DNA of 64,000 nucleotides from Halobellus clavatus (GTDB lineage Archaea; Halobacteriota; Halobacteria; Halobacteriales; Haloferacaceae). Shown here in pieces: positions 16,761 through 26,872 of this stretch; positions within the stretch are counted from its first letter, which is position 1; every line of letters starts with the position of its first letter. The position numbers and the translations under genes were made by a program. The notes under the pieces are model-generated. The model saw nothing but the letters and a program-made list of their open reading frames with translations. It was not told where the DNA came from and did not search any database. The stretch lies in NCBI RefSeq assembly GCF_900107195.1, contig NZ_FNPB01000009.1:1-64000 (forward strand). The letters are read 5' to 3'.

Positions 16761-17436
16761 TGGTGGCGGCCACGAGGTCGATAAGCCGCAACCCACCTTG
16801 TTATGTCGCGCCTACCGCCGCAACCCACGGGATTCCGCACGAGACAGATGCCCACCAGTCCACCGGATCACGACCGACGCGCCACTGTCGGGTCCCGCCA
16901 CGGGAGGGTTCACGATGACCGTCGGCGCTATCTTCGATGCGATTGAGGAGCTAGCCGCCGGCTCGACACACCTCGTCAAGCGGCGGAAAGTTGACAGCGT
17001 CGATAACCACTACATCGGGCTCCCCGAGACCAAGACCGCGACCACGGAGTGACGATGCACACGAGACATATTACAGTTGTCGTAAGACCGGGGCAGGGGT
17101 GTGGCTGAAAGATCGGCACGAAGACCGCCACCACGGTCACGCCACACCAGTCGAAACCACCACCACAGACAAATTCGAGCGAGAATAGCGATAAATAGCG
17201 CTAATACACTTTATTTCGGTAGTCGTATCGCCGTCTTTTCTCCCGTCGTTCTCCCGTCGAGACGGGTGACAAAGACCTGGGAACCCATCGTACGACAACT
17301 GTAAGATCGGAATGTGGCTTCCAACCGTCTCGTCAGAGTAGGGACGCAGCTCGGATCGGGATACAATCGCGGGATCTCCCTCCGCCGTGGCGATCGCCTC
17401 CTTCGACACGATGGTACTGTATCCGGATCGTCGCAG
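16761..17436. other. Decayed intergenic region
   Basis: No supported gene. A 45-codon frame from ATG 16915 (MTVGAIFDAIEEL at its start) is open to TGA near 17052 but has no recognised family. The stretch may contain debris of more than one gene. Confidence 0.4.
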
Positions 17437-18228
17437 CTACGAGAGGGTAATGCGTAGTTCGTATTCGTTCGTGATCCCGAGGAGAATTTGTGGGAGTTCG
17501 GACGTGAAGCGGTCCCCGTTGAGTCGGTTGGAAGGCCCAGAGACACTGAACGCACCGATAACCTCGCCGGAGTTGTCCGTCACCGGGGCGCCAACCGCGT
17601 TAACACCCTGGATTTGCTCTTCCCTGTTGAAAGCGTAGCCGCGGTCACGGATCGTCGTAAGTTGTTCACGGAGCGTGCTCGCCGAAGTGATCGTGCTCGA
17701 AGTCTTCCGTTCTAGGCCCTGATCGATGATTCGAGCAACCTTGTCGTCAGACAAAGATGCAAGAATGGCTTTCCCTCCGGCAGTCGCGTGGAGGGGGATG
17801 CGTTTTCCAATCGTTGACTGTGTCCAGACGCTGTGGCTTCCCGCAGAGGTATAGAGATAGATCCCTTGGAGATTTTCTTCGACGATAAATGTTGATCGAC
17901 AGCCACTTTCCTCGGCGAGCATATCGGCGTACTCTTCGGCACTCGTGTAGACGTTCTTGCGCGTCCGTGCCCGCTCGCCGAGTGTGAGGAACTTCAACGC
18001 GAGATAATAGACGCCGTCTTCTTTCACGAGATAGCCCTTCTCAACGAGTGTATTGAGATACCGATGTGCGGTACTCGAACTGACATCCATTGAATCAGCG
18101 ATATCGGTGGGTTTCCCGCCGTTATTTGAATGTATTAGTTCAAGGATCTCAAATGCCTGTTCAATCGTGGTCAATGTCTCAGGATTTGTGTCATTCATTC
18201 CGGTTTGTGGATCTACGGCCGACAGCAT
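17437..18228 (-). CDS. IclR family transcriptional regulator
   Basis: The 263-residue protein has an N-terminal winged helix (TIEQAFEILELIHSNNGG, then DVSSSTAHRYLNTLVEKGYL) and an IclR effector domain (STFIVEENLQGIYLYTSAG, PLHATAGGKAILA, GVNAVGAPVTDNSGEVIGA, FSVSGPSNRL). I start at ATG 18228 because an ATTATTAAT box lies about 27 nt upstream; ATG 18198 is also possible. It is divergent from the ABC importer operon and is the obvious candidate to control it, with the imported compound or a product as effector. Confidence 0.9.
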   Translation of the reverse strand: MLSAVDPQTGMNDTNPETLTTIEQAFEILELIHSNNGGKPTDIADSMDVSSSTAHRYLNTLVEKGYLVKEDGVYYLALKFLTLGERARTRKNVYTSAEEYADMLAEESGCRSTFIVEENLQGIYLYTSAGSHSVWTQSTIGKRIPLHATAGGKAILASLSDDKVARIIDQGLERKTSSTITSASTLREQLTTIRDRGYAFNREEQIQGVNAVGAPVTDNSGEVIGAFSVSGPSNRLNGDRFTSELPQILLGITNEYELRITLS

Positions 18229-18513
18229 AATGCTACCGCATACTAGGATTAATAATCTGAAGAATAATACAGTATAGATATATCTATATTGCCGTATCAA
18301 CGGATTTCTATCCCGATATTGGGTAGTGTGAAAATCAGTTCGCACATCGAGGTGCATCTCAGCTGTTCGTATTGTGGGACTATTTTGTATATGTCCCGCA
18401 TAGTGATTATTTCAATCGAGTAAAAAGAGTAAATAACATCGCGGATTACCATATCTCGAGTGTTATTAAGAGCAACTTATTTGTTATTAGGGCGGGTGGG
18501 ACCTCTTGGCACA

Positions 18514-20160
18514 ATGGAGTACAACGATATTTCACGCCGGGAGATCCTCGCTGCGACTGGGACTGCGATCCCAGTCGGGCTTGCCGGCTGCTCGGACGGA
18601 TCAGATGCGTCGGGCGATTCAACTGACACCTCCAGTTCAGATTCGGCTGACACAGGTAACACAGCGGCGGATGAATCCGGTTCTTCGGAGGGAGCCACAT
18701 TCAACGTTGGGCAGGCACTCCAACCCACGCGGTTCGATCCGATTCTCCAGTACTCGAATCCCGATGCGCTAGTCGGTAACCGTGTTTTCAGTAAACTGTA
18801 CACCTACACTGAGGGGACGGAGACGACGACAGATCTGGCAACCGCAGCGCCTGAAATCACGCGAGAGAACACACGATACGTCGTTCCAATAAAGGAGGAC
18901 GTTACTTTCCACAACGGCGACCCGCTGACCGCAGAGGACGTGGTGTATTCGTTCCTCGCACCGATTGAGGAAGAAACGCCACTCTCTGGGATTTTCTCAG
19001 TCATCGATACCGCCACAGCCGTCGATGACTACACTGTCCAGTTCGATCTGAACTACCCCTTTGCGATGTTCGACGATCTCCTCACGCATCAAATCGTGCC
19101 GAAAGCTGTGCGTGAGGATGATCCGGAAGCGTTCAACACCGAACAGCCAATCGGCTCGGGGCCGTTCCAGTTTGTTGACTGGGAAGAGAATTCCTTCGTC
19201 GAACTCGAACGGTGGGACGACTACTGGGGTGACACAACGCCGAACGTCTCGGGAGTGCGGTTCGTTCCCATCACGGAATCGACGACTCGGGTGACCGAGC
19301 TCGAAACCGGGAGTCAAGATATCATCGAGACCATCCCTCCGAAGTTGTGGTCGACCGTTGAGGGAATGGAGAATGCAGACGTCTCGTCCGTCGAGAGCAT
19401 CGGCTACTTCTACGTGGCGTTCAATATGAACGAAGGGCCGACCACGGATCTCAAGGTGCGAGAGGCCATCGATTACAGCTTCTCGATGGACGACGCCGTC
19501 GAGCGGTTCATCGAACCGTCCGGGCTTCGTCAGTACAGTCCGATGCCAGGCCCGATCAACGAGGATTGGGGATTCCCGGTCGACCAGTGGACGGATATTC
19601 CCAACGACAAGGACATCGAGCAAGCCCAGCAGCTCTTCTCTGAGGCCGACGTCCCATCCGATTGGAACTGCAAGATTATCGTTCCGCCGGACGACAACCG
19701 TGAGAACATCGGGGTCTCGATCGCGAACGGGATCAAAGAGGCCGGCTACGACGCGAACGTCCAGCGCCTCGACTGGGGGACGATGCTCAGCCAAGCCTAC
19801 ACCGGCAACGCCGACGATTACAACATCTACGTCCTCGGCTGGGTCCGCTACCCCGACCCGGACGACTTTATGTATAATCTGTTCCACATCGACGCGGCCG
19901 GCGTCAATCAGGGCGTCTACTACGAGAACGAGGAAGTGATGACACAGATCTCCGAGGCGCGCCGCTCCGTCGACCAGGCAGAGCGGAAGGAACTGTACAC
20001 GAACGCGATCACGACACTCCTCGAAGACAAAGTCCACCTTCCAGCCTTCAATTACAAGAACGCCTACGGTGTCAGTTCTCGTGTGCAGGACTTCTCCGTG
20101 CATCCTGTTTCGCCGATCAACCCTCGACTCGTCACCGACTACAACAACGTCTCCCTGTAA
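18514..20160 (+). CDS. ABC transporter substrate-binding lipoprotein (dipeptide/oligopeptide type)
   Basis: The 548-residue protein starts MEYNDISRREILAATG with a Tat signal (SRRE) and lipobox LAGC, so it is exported folded and anchored by a lipid. A Ser/Thr/Asp-rich linker follows. The body is a family 5 extracellular binding protein (GQALQPTRFDPILQYSNPDA, FHNGDPLTAEDVVYSF, then IGSGPFQFVDWEENSF). Family members bind peptides, nickel, glutathione or opines; the ligand is not predictable. It leads the five-gene importer operon. Confidence 0.93.
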   Translation: MEYNDISRREILAATGTAIPVGLAGCSDGSDASGDSTDTSSSDSADTGNTAADESGSSEGATFNVGQALQPTRFDPILQYSNPDALVGNRVFSKLYTYTEGTETTTDLATAAPEITRENTRYVVPIKEDVTFHNGDPLTAEDVVYSFLAPIEEETPLSGIFSVIDTATAVDDYTVQFDLNYPFAMFDDLLTHQIVPKAVREDDPEAFNTEQPIGSGPFQFVDWEENSFVELERWDDYWGDTTPNVSGVRFVPITESTTRVTELETGSQDIIETIPPKLWSTVEGMENADVSSVESIGYFYVAFNMNEGPTTDLKVREAIDYSFSMDDAVERFIEPSGLRQYSPMPGPINEDWGFPVDQWTDIPNDKDIEQAQQLFSEADVPSDWNCKIIVPPDDNRENIGVSIANGIKEAGYDANVQRLDWGTMLSQAYTGNADDYNIYVLGWVRYPDPDDFMYNLFHIDAAGVNQGVYYENEEVMTQISEARRSVDQAERKELYTNAITTLLEDKVHLPAFNYKNAYGVSSRVQDFSVHPVSPINPRLVTDYNNVSL

Positions 20161-20189
20161 TCTAATACGCTCCCTACTCCCTTGCGCAT

Positions 20190-21188
20190 ATGAGTCTCCC
20201 TCGATACGTCGCCCGTCGGCTGGGTCAGTCGGTATTTACGCTTCTCGGCGTCGTCACGATCACGTTTCTCCTCGTCAACGCCGCTCCGGGCGACCCGGTT
20301 CGGATCTTTATCGGGCCGAGCGCCGACGCATCGGCAATCGCCGCGATGCGGGCGCAGTTCGGCCTCGATCAACCGATCCATATCCGATACATCAAATATC
20401 TTATGAATGTCGTCCAGGGCGACCTCGGACAGAGTATCAACTACCGGGTGCCGGTGACACAGAAAATCCTCGAACGGCTTCCAGCGACGCTCTTGCTCGT
20501 CGCATCTAGCTTCACGTTTGCTATCATCACTGCGGTCCCGATCGGGGTGCTTTCCGCACAGCGCCGGAATCAACTCTCCGATCACGTCTTCCGAATTTTC
20601 GGTCTCATCGGGGTGAGTACACCGAGCTTCTGGATCGGGCTACTCCTGATTATCATCCTCACGTACCACCTCGGGCTCCTGCCAGCGACCGGTCTGGTGA
20701 TGCCGTGGGCGCCCCCATCAGCAGTCGATCACGCGACGACACGCCTAGACGTGCTCTACCAATCCGGAATCCACCTCATTATGCCGACACTGACGCTGGG
20801 CACGCTTCAGATGGCCGCGATTATGCGTATCGAGCGCTCCTCGATGCTCGAGGTCCTCAATCAGGAGTACGTATCGCTCGCCAGAGCATTTGGCGTCTCG
20901 GAGCGGACGATACTCCGGAAACACGCCTTTCGGAACGCACAGCTTCCTGTGTTGACCGTCATTGGACTCAATCTGACGACCGCGCTCGGAGGGTCGGTAC
21001 TCACTGAGACGGTGTTCAGCATCAACGGGATTGGAACGCTCATCATCACAGGTGTGAACGCCCGGGATTATCCGCTGGTCCTCGGCACGACGCTGTTTTA
21101 CGCGTCGTTGTTCGTCATCGGCGTTCTCATCACAGACATACTCTACGCGTATCTCGACCCGCGTATCTCCTACGGGGATGAAAGCTAA
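20190..21188 (+). CDS. ABC transporter permease (DppB-like)
   Basis: The 332-residue protein has six membrane segments. The N-terminus matches DppB/OppB (RYVARRLGQSVFTLLGVVTI, ITFLLVNAAPGDPVRI), and the ATPase-contact loop reads EYVSLARAFGVSERTILRKH, the EAA motif. It forms the import channel together with the next gene, whose ATG overlaps its stop (TAATG). Confidence 0.93.
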   Translation: MSLPRYVARRLGQSVFTLLGVVTITFLLVNAAPGDPVRIFIGPSADASAIAAMRAQFGLDQPIHIRYIKYLMNVVQGDLGQSINYRVPVTQKILERLPATLLLVASSFTFAIITAVPIGVLSAQRRNQLSDHVFRIFGLIGVSTPSFWIGLLLIIILTYHLGLLPATGLVMPWAPPSAVDHATTRLDVLYQSGIHLIMPTLTLGTLQMAAIMRIERSSMLEVLNQEYVSLARAFGVSERTILRKHAFRNAQLPVLTVIGLNLTTALGGSVLTETVFSINGIGTLIITGVNARDYPLVLGTTLFYASLFVIGVLITDILYAYLDPRISYGDES

Positions 21189-22135
21189 TGAGTGACGCAA
21201 CTGCCGACGAATCCACGACACACACGCCACGCTCAGGCTGGGAAGAAGTAACGACGCAGCTCCGACGCAATTCCACGTCTCGGTGGGGGATGTATATCGT
21301 CCTCTTCATCATCGTGGTCGCTATCTGGGCGTTCGTCGACGGCGTCGTGCTCGATTACTACTTCGCCGAGCGGTTCTGGTACAGTCCGATAACGGCCCCG
21401 CCTGGCTCCCGTGGCCTCCTGCCACCAGTCGGCATCACGAACGAGTACGGGACCGGCACGTGGGCCCACCCGCTGGGAACCGACCATCGCGGACGTGATA
21501 TCTTGGTGCGACTCGTCTATGGGTCACGGATTGCCATCCAGATCGGGATCGTCGCGACCGGCGTCGGCGCCACACTCGGGACGATCATCGGCGCGGTGTC
21601 TGGGTACTACGGTGGATGGATCGACGACGTCCTGCAGCGAACCGTCGAGACGTTCTACGCGATCCCATTTATCGTGCTGATGATCGCGATTATGTCCGCG
21701 TTCGGGCGAGGCCTCTGGATCGCTATCGTCGGCGTGAGTGTCATCACGACGCCGATCTTCGCCCGACTGATCCGCTCGGAAGTACTCAGCGTTCGCGAAG
21801 AGGAGTACATCGAGGCCGCAAAGGCTGCAGGTGTCCGTGATCGGAATATCATCCGCCGTCACGTCATTCCGAACAGCCTAGCCCCCGTGTTGGTGCAGGC
21901 AACGCTGCAGATTGGCGTGAACATCCTCATCGTCGCCGCGCTGTCCTTCCTTGGATTCGGCGCACAACCACCCACGCCCTCGTGGGGCGCGATGCTTGCC
22001 CAGTCGCGAACCTATATGTTGCCCGATCCGTGGTTCAGCGTCTGGCCGGGACTTGCAATCCTCGTCACTGTCGTCGGGTTCAATCTCGTCGGTGATGGGC
22101 TTCGCGACGCGTTCGATCCGCGACTGAACGACTGA
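21188..22135 (+). CDS. ABC transporter permease (DppC-like)
   Basis: This 315-residue protein has one N-terminal helix, a long periplasm-type loop (HPLGTDHRGRDILVRLVYGS) and five further helices, as in DppC/OppC. The EAA loop reads EEYIEAAKAAGVRDRNIIRRH. It starts on the last base of the dppB-like gene and pairs with it. Confidence 0.93.
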   Translation: MSDATADESTTHTPRSGWEEVTTQLRRNSTSRWGMYIVLFIIVVAIWAFVDGVVLDYYFAERFWYSPITAPPGSRGLLPPVGITNEYGTGTWAHPLGTDHRGRDILVRLVYGSRIAIQIGIVATGVGATLGTIIGAVSGYYGGWIDDVLQRTVETFYAIPFIVLMIAIMSAFGRGLWIAIVGVSVITTPIFARLIRSEVLSVREEEYIEAAKAAGVRDRNIIRRHVIPNSLAPVLVQATLQIGVNILIVAALSFLGFGAQPPTPSWGAMLAQSRTYMLPDPWFSVWPGLAILVTVVGFNLVGDGLRDAFDPRLND

Positions 22136-22147
22136 CTACACGATACT

Positions 22148-23248
22148 ATGAGTGACACACCACTACTGAAAGTCGAGAATCTGAAAACGCAGTTCTTCAC
22201 GGAAGCAGGCACAGTCCGGGCAGTGGACGGCGTTTCATTTACCGTCGAGCGAGGTGAAATCGTGGGCCTCGTTGGCGAATCCGGTGCGGGAAAGAGCGTC
22301 GCCGTCCGGAGCATTCTCCGTCTCATCGACTCGCCCGGTCATATCGTCGGCGGCGAAATTACGTTCGACGGGAAGACCGTCGTTGGGTTCGAGGACGAAC
22401 CCGGGACAGACGGCGAGCCGACCAGGCGAGAAGAGATGCTCACGAACACGGAGATGCGGTCTCAAATCCGTGGAAGCGAGATCGCACTCATCTTCCAGGA
22501 CCCGATGGAAAGTCTGAATCCCGTATTTACCGTCGGGGGCCAACTCCGTGAACTGATCGAATTGAATCGTGGGCTCTCGAAGCAGGCGGCGCGTGATCGA
22601 GCAATCGAAATACTCCGTGAGGTCGGAATCCCTCAGCCCGCAGAGCGCTTCGACGACTACCCACACCAGTTTTCCGGTGGAATGCGTCAGCGTGTGCTCA
22701 TCGCGATGGCACTCGGCTGTGAGCCGAAACTCATCGTTGCAGACGAGCCGACAACGGCGCTCGACGTCACCGTTGAGGGGCAAATCTTGGATCTAGTCTA
22801 TGACCTCCAAGACAAATACGACGCGAGTTTCCTGTGGGTCACTCACGATATGGGAATCGTCGCTGAGATCTGTGATCGCGTCAACGTGATGTATCTCGGT
22901 GAAGTCGTCGAGCGCGCCAGCGTCGACGACCTCTTCTACAATCCCCAGCACCCATACACCGAAGCCCTACTGAACTCGATCCCGCGACCGGACCAATCCA
23001 CCGAAGATCTCCAACCGCTCGAGGGGGCGATGCCCGAGCCGATCAACCCGCCCTCGGGATGTCGGTTCCACGACCGCTGTCCGGAGGCTCGCGAGGTCTG
23101 TCAGCGAACCCATCCGGATCTCCGGACGGTGACCGAGGCGGGACAGTACGCCGCGTGTCTGAAACACGATGCCTTCGAGGCGGCATACGAGACCAGCCGG
23201 CCACTCACCGACGAGAGTCCAGCTGCAGGGGGTGACCGACGTGAGTAG
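22148..23248 (+). CDS. ABC transporter ATPase (DppD-like)
   Basis: The 366-residue protein has Walker A GESGAGKS at 43-50, the signature FSGGMRQRV, and Walker B LIVADEPT. Its C-terminal oligopeptide-transporter extension contains [15 protein letters not shown] and a later cysteine, a region that binds an Fe-S cluster in some homologues. It energises the importer with the next gene. Confidence 0.93.
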   Translation: MSDTPLLKVENLKTQFFTEAGTVRAVDGVSFTVERGEIVGLVGESGAGKSVAVRSILRLIDSPGHIVGGEITFDGKTVVGFEDEPGTDGEPTRREEMLTNTEMRSQIRGSEIALIFQDPMESLNPVFTVGGQLRELIELNRGLSKQAARDRAIEILREVGIPQPAERFDDYPHQFSGGMRQRVLIAMALGCEPKLIVADEPTTALDVTVEGQILDLVYDLQDKYDASFLWVTHDMGIVAEICDRVNVMYLGEVVERASVDDLFYNPQHPYTEALLNSIPRPDQSTEDLQPLEGAMPEPINPPSGCRFHDRCPEAREVCQRTHPDLRTVTEAGQYAACLKHDAFEAAYETSRPLTDESPAAGGDRRE

Positions 23249-24551
23249 TCATCCCGAAGAGTCGGAGGAGGACCCGCTCGTCCGCGTATCAGGGCTGACC
23301 AAACATTTCGACAATTCGAGCGGATTGCTCGGCAGTTACGAGTTCGCCCCTGACGGGCTGAGTTTTCCGTTTACGCACAATCCGGAGACCGTTCGTGCAG
23401 TTGACGGCGTCTCCTTCGAGATCGAACAGGGCGAGACACTCGGTCTCGTCGGCGAATCCGGATGCGGGAAGTCGACGCTCGCTCGCGTCCTGCTCCAACT
23501 GCTCTCACCGACTGACGGTGACATCCACTTCCAGGGCGAGAATCTCGCGGAACTGAGCAACGAGGCGCTCCGGCAGCGGCGTGAAGACATTCAGATGATC
23601 TTCCAAGACCCGCAGTCGAGCCTGGATCCGCGGATGAAGATCGGCGCGATCATCGAAGAGCCGATGGAAGCCCACGGACTCCGGGATGCCACCGGGCGCG
23701 AACAGCGGGCGAAGGAACTCTTAGAATCGGTCGGGCTAGAGCCGCAGTACTACGATCGGTACCCACACGAGTTCTCGGGCGGCCAACGCCAGCGGATCAA
23801 TCTGGCACGCGCACTCTCGGTCGATCCGGACTTCGTCGTCCTCGACGAACCGACGAGCGCCCTCGACGTATCCATCCAGGCACAGATCCTGAACACACTT
23901 CAGGACCTCCAAACGGAGTTCGGGCTGACCTACCTGTTCATCAGCCACGACCTCTCGGTCATCCGCCACATCAGCGATCGCGTCGCCGTAATGTATCTCG
24001 GAGAGTTGGTCGAGGTCGGAGACGTCGACCGGCTCTTCGAGGATCCGAGGCACCCCTACACACAGGCGCTCCTCTCCTCGATCCCGGTTCCGGATCCACG
24101 GAGCCGCGGCGAGCGGAGCGTCCTCCACGGCGACGTGCCGAGTCCCATCAACCCCCCATCTGGCTGTCGGTTTCGAACACGCTGTCCCGCCCTCATTGTG
24201 CCAGCCGAGTATGACATCTCTGATAGCGAATGGGCCGACGTCCGCGAACTGATACGCGCTGTCGATCGGCGTTCCTTCGATGCAGACAGTGTGTCGCATA
24301 TCCAAGAGCAGTTCCTGGATGGTCGGCTTACAGACACCCGCTGTCAGGAGGTCGTGACTGAGGCAATCGAGCACACTGTCGCCGATGAGTGGGAGCGTGC
24401 GACCGAGCTACTGCAGACGGAGTTTGCTGAGAAAAGCGTGTGTGCAGAGACGGCGCCGAGTCTCGACAGCATCACCGGAGAACCCACGACCGACCGGCGT
24501 GTGGCCTGCCATCTCCACGGATCAGAGGGCGAACCGATACAGCACGAATGA
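23241..24551 (+). CDS. ABC transporter ATPase (DppF-like)
   Basis: The start is GTG 23241, inside GTGAGTAG, which also contains the stop of the previous ATPase gene. An earlier in-frame start would give a spurious extension. The 436-residue protein has Walker A GESGCGKS (71-78), signature SGGQRQR, and Walker B VLDEPTSA. Residues 27-49 form an insertion before the A-loop ([16 protein letters not shown] region). The C-terminal extension is unusually long (about 110 residues after [13 protein letters not shown]) with several Cys. Confidence 0.92.
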   Translation: MSSHPEESEEDPLVRVSGLTKHFDNSSGLLGSYEFAPDGLSFPFTHNPETVRAVDGVSFEIEQGETLGLVGESGCGKSTLARVLLQLLSPTDGDIHFQGENLAELSNEALRQRREDIQMIFQDPQSSLDPRMKIGAIIEEPMEAHGLRDATGREQRAKELLESVGLEPQYYDRYPHEFSGGQRQRINLARALSVDPDFVVLDEPTSALDVSIQAQILNTLQDLQTEFGLTYLFISHDLSVIRHISDRVAVMYLGELVEVGDVDRLFEDPRHPYTQALLSSIPVPDPRSRGERSVLHGDVPSPINPPSGCRFRTRCPALIVPAEYDISDSEWADVRELIRAVDRRSFDADSVSHIQEQFLDGRLTDTRCQEVVTEAIEHTVADEWERATELLQTEFAEKSVCAETAPSLDSITGEPTTDRRVACHLHGSEGEPIQHE

Positions 24552-24608
24552 GCTGCGCCGATCGCCTTCACGGGCCGAACTGACGACACACCAACGCACA
24601 TCTGAACT

Positions 24609-26024
24609 ATGTCAAAACACGATATCCACGAACGAATCGAAGCGCGCCGGACTGACCTCGTCTCGTTGACCAGAGATCTCTGGGCGAACCCGGAGCTCGC
24701 ACTCGAAGAGACAGCATCGGCCGAACTACTCGCGTCCACGCTTTCCGAGGAGGGATTCGAGGTCGAATATCACGTTGGCGGGATGCCGACCGCCTTCGTC
24801 GCCTCCTATGGCGATGGGGACCCAAAGATCGGGATCCTCGGAGAGTACGATGCCTTGCCCGGCCTCTCACAGAAATCGGTACCGTACCGCGACCCGGTTG
24901 AAGCGGGCGGGTCGGGCCACGGATGCGGTCACAATCTTTTCGGCGTCGGCAGTCTCGGCGCTGCAGTTGCGGTCAAGGAAGCGATCGAATCGGGTGACCT
25001 CAGTGGCACAGTACGGTACTACGGCTGTCCGGCCGAGGAGACGCTCGTAGGCAAGGTCTATATGGCTCGTGCGGGCGTCTTTGACGACCTTGATGCCGCT
25101 CTCACCTGGCATCCAAGCCACGTTTCAGCACCCTGGAAAGGACGCTCACTCGCGATGAACTCGATCGAGTACACGTTCCACGGGGAATCAGCTCACGCCG
25201 CACAGTCACCGGAATCGGGGCGGAGCGCCCTTGATGCCGTTGAGTTGATGAACACAGGCGTCGAGTTTATGCGGGAGCACATCTCCGACGACGCTCGCAT
25301 CCACTACTCCATCACGGAAGGCGGCGGAGCACCGAACGTCGTGCCAGCCGAGGCGTCCGTGTGGTACTTCGTACGGGCGCCATCTCGGCACACGACCGAG
25401 AAGATCACCGACTGGGTCGACGACGTTGCCGAAGGGGCGGCGCTGATGTCTCAGACGACCGTCAAGCGGCGCTTCATCACGGGATGTCACGACTATCTCG
25501 CGAACGACACGATTTCGGACGTGTTACTCTCGAATATGCGTGAACTCGGGGCGATCGAGTACACCGAATCGGACCGTGAGTTCGCAGCCGAACTCCAAGA
25601 AACGCTTTCCGAGGAGACAATCGAGAACCGATTGGCCGATCTACAGTCGGACGAACGAGAAGCCGCCAGGGATCGCGCACTGTACGCGGAACCGATGGCG
25701 TCCTTCGATGAAGGGACCGTGATGAAAGGTTCAACGGACGTTGCAGACGTGAGCTGGATCACGCCCGTAGCCCAGTTCTGGGCAGCGTCGTGGCCCATAG
25801 GCACCCCGTCTCACTCCTGGCAGGCGGTCGCTGCCAACGGGGACTTTGCGGCGAAGTCTGCGGTATACGCGGCGAAGGCCATAGCTGGGACTGCTTACGA
25901 TCTCTTGGTCGATCCATCGATCCTCGAGGCGGCGGCAGAAGAACTGGACGCGACTCGTCCCAGCGAGTACGAAACGCCGCTGCCGGAGAGTGCAGAACCA
26001 CCGACGAATATGGAGGTGAACTGA
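24609..26024 (+). CDS. M20 family amidohydrolase (AbgB-like)
   Basis: The 471-residue protein matches the M20 subfamily of aminobenzoyl-glutamate and related amidohydrolases. Metal residues are visible in GEYDALPG (D81) and SGHGCGHNLFG (H104, H108), followed by CPAEETLVGK. A dimerisation domain begins near GESAHAAQSP, and the C-terminal metal loop is TPSHSWQ. It would cleave an amide bond of a small acyl-amino acid. It sits directly downstream of the importer, so its substrate probably enters that way. Confidence 0.88.
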   Translation: MSKHDIHERIEARRTDLVSLTRDLWANPELALEETASAELLASTLSEEGFEVEYHVGGMPTAFVASYGDGDPKIGILGEYDALPGLSQKSVPYRDPVEAGGSGHGCGHNLFGVGSLGAAVAVKEAIESGDLSGTVRYYGCPAEETLVGKVYMARAGVFDDLDAALTWHPSHVSAPWKGRSLAMNSIEYTFHGESAHAAQSPESGRSALDAVELMNTGVEFMREHISDDARIHYSITEGGGAPNVVPAEASVWYFVRAPSRHTTEKITDWVDDVAEGAALMSQTTVKRRFITGCHDYLANDTISDVLLSNMRELGAIEYTESDREFAAELQETLSEETIENRLADLQSDEREAARDRALYAEPMASFDEGTVMKGSTDVADVSWITPVAQFWAASWPIGTPSHSWQAVAANGDFAAKSAVYAAKAIAGTAYDLLVDPSILEAAAEELDATRPSEYETPLPESAEPPTNMEVN

Positions 26025-26071
26025 GATGGCAGTCCACGCATCTCACCGCAGTCCAACGGGAGTGAGCGACC

Positions 26072-26806
26072 GTGAGTGACAGCGCCGACTACCGGCTAGA
26101 ACGGATGACGTGGGAAGATGCTGCGAGCGCGCTCGAAGCCGCAGATTATGTTGTGCTGCCGTGTGGAAGCACCGAACAGCACTCGCTTCACCTTCCGACG
26201 TCGGTCGACACGTTGCGCTCGTCATACCTCACAGACGAACTTGCGGAACGTGCGCCGGATCACGACCTCGAGTTACTCGTGCTTCCGCCGCTCCCGTATG
26301 GCTACTCCGAGCACCACCTCCCGTTTGCAGGAACGATTACCCTTGATGCCGGCACGTACCAAGACGTTGTCGTTCAGATCGGCCGCTCAGTGAAAGAACA
26401 CGGCGGCGACCGGTTCCTCATTACAAATTTTCACGCTGGGAACATCGAACCGCACAAATTAGCTATCGATCGTCTCCAGCGCGAACACGACCTACCGACA
26501 CGGTATGTCAACTGGACGGATTTCGCACGGGACGAACTCGAAGAGCGATTCGGCGACGAGTGGGGCCACGCCGGAGAACACGAGACGAGTGTCATCGAAC
26601 ACTACTGCCCGGAGTTGGTACGGGATGAAAAGAAGAAGCCCCAGACGATGCACGAGTCCGAAGAATCCGAAGCCTTCCGATACTTCGATGACCTCACCGT
26701 CGAAGGTGGATTAGGAGACCCAACAGCCTCAGACCCGACGTTCATTGCTGAGGTAATCGCAGAAACCACCGATAGAATACTTGCAGATCTTCAAATCGAA
26801 CAGTGA
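26072..26806 (+). CDS. Creatininase family amidohydrolase
   Basis: The 244-residue protein has the creatininase metal sites: LPCGSTEQHSLHLPTSVDT, LPYGYSEHHLPFAGTITL, ITNFHAGN and GHAGEHETS. The family opens cyclic amides (creatinine) or cleaves small formamides; substrate specificity is open. The start is GTG 26072. It lies between an M20 amidohydrolase and a deacetylase-fold hydrolase, so three amide-cleaving enzymes act in one pathway. Confidence 0.9.
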   Translation: MSDSADYRLERMTWEDAASALEAADYVVLPCGSTEQHSLHLPTSVDTLRSSYLTDELAERAPDHDLELLVLPPLPYGYSEHHLPFAGTITLDAGTYQDVVVQIGRSVKEHGGDRFLITNFHAGNIEPHKLAIDRLQREHDLPTRYVNWTDFARDELEERFGDEWGHAGEHETSVIEHYCPELVRDEKKKPQTMHESEESEAFRYFDDLTVEGGLGDPTASDPTFIAEVIAETTDRILADLQIEQ

Positions 26807-26872
26807 TATGAGCGCGAATAGTAGATCGCAGCCGGCGTTTCGAGCAGGTCGACCAGCGAACGAGAGGCGACA

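Noticed and set aside
18997-20103. Open frame of about 370 codons antisense to the ABC solute-binding protein gene
   Set aside because: No family resemblance; a codon-bias shadow of the binding-protein gene.
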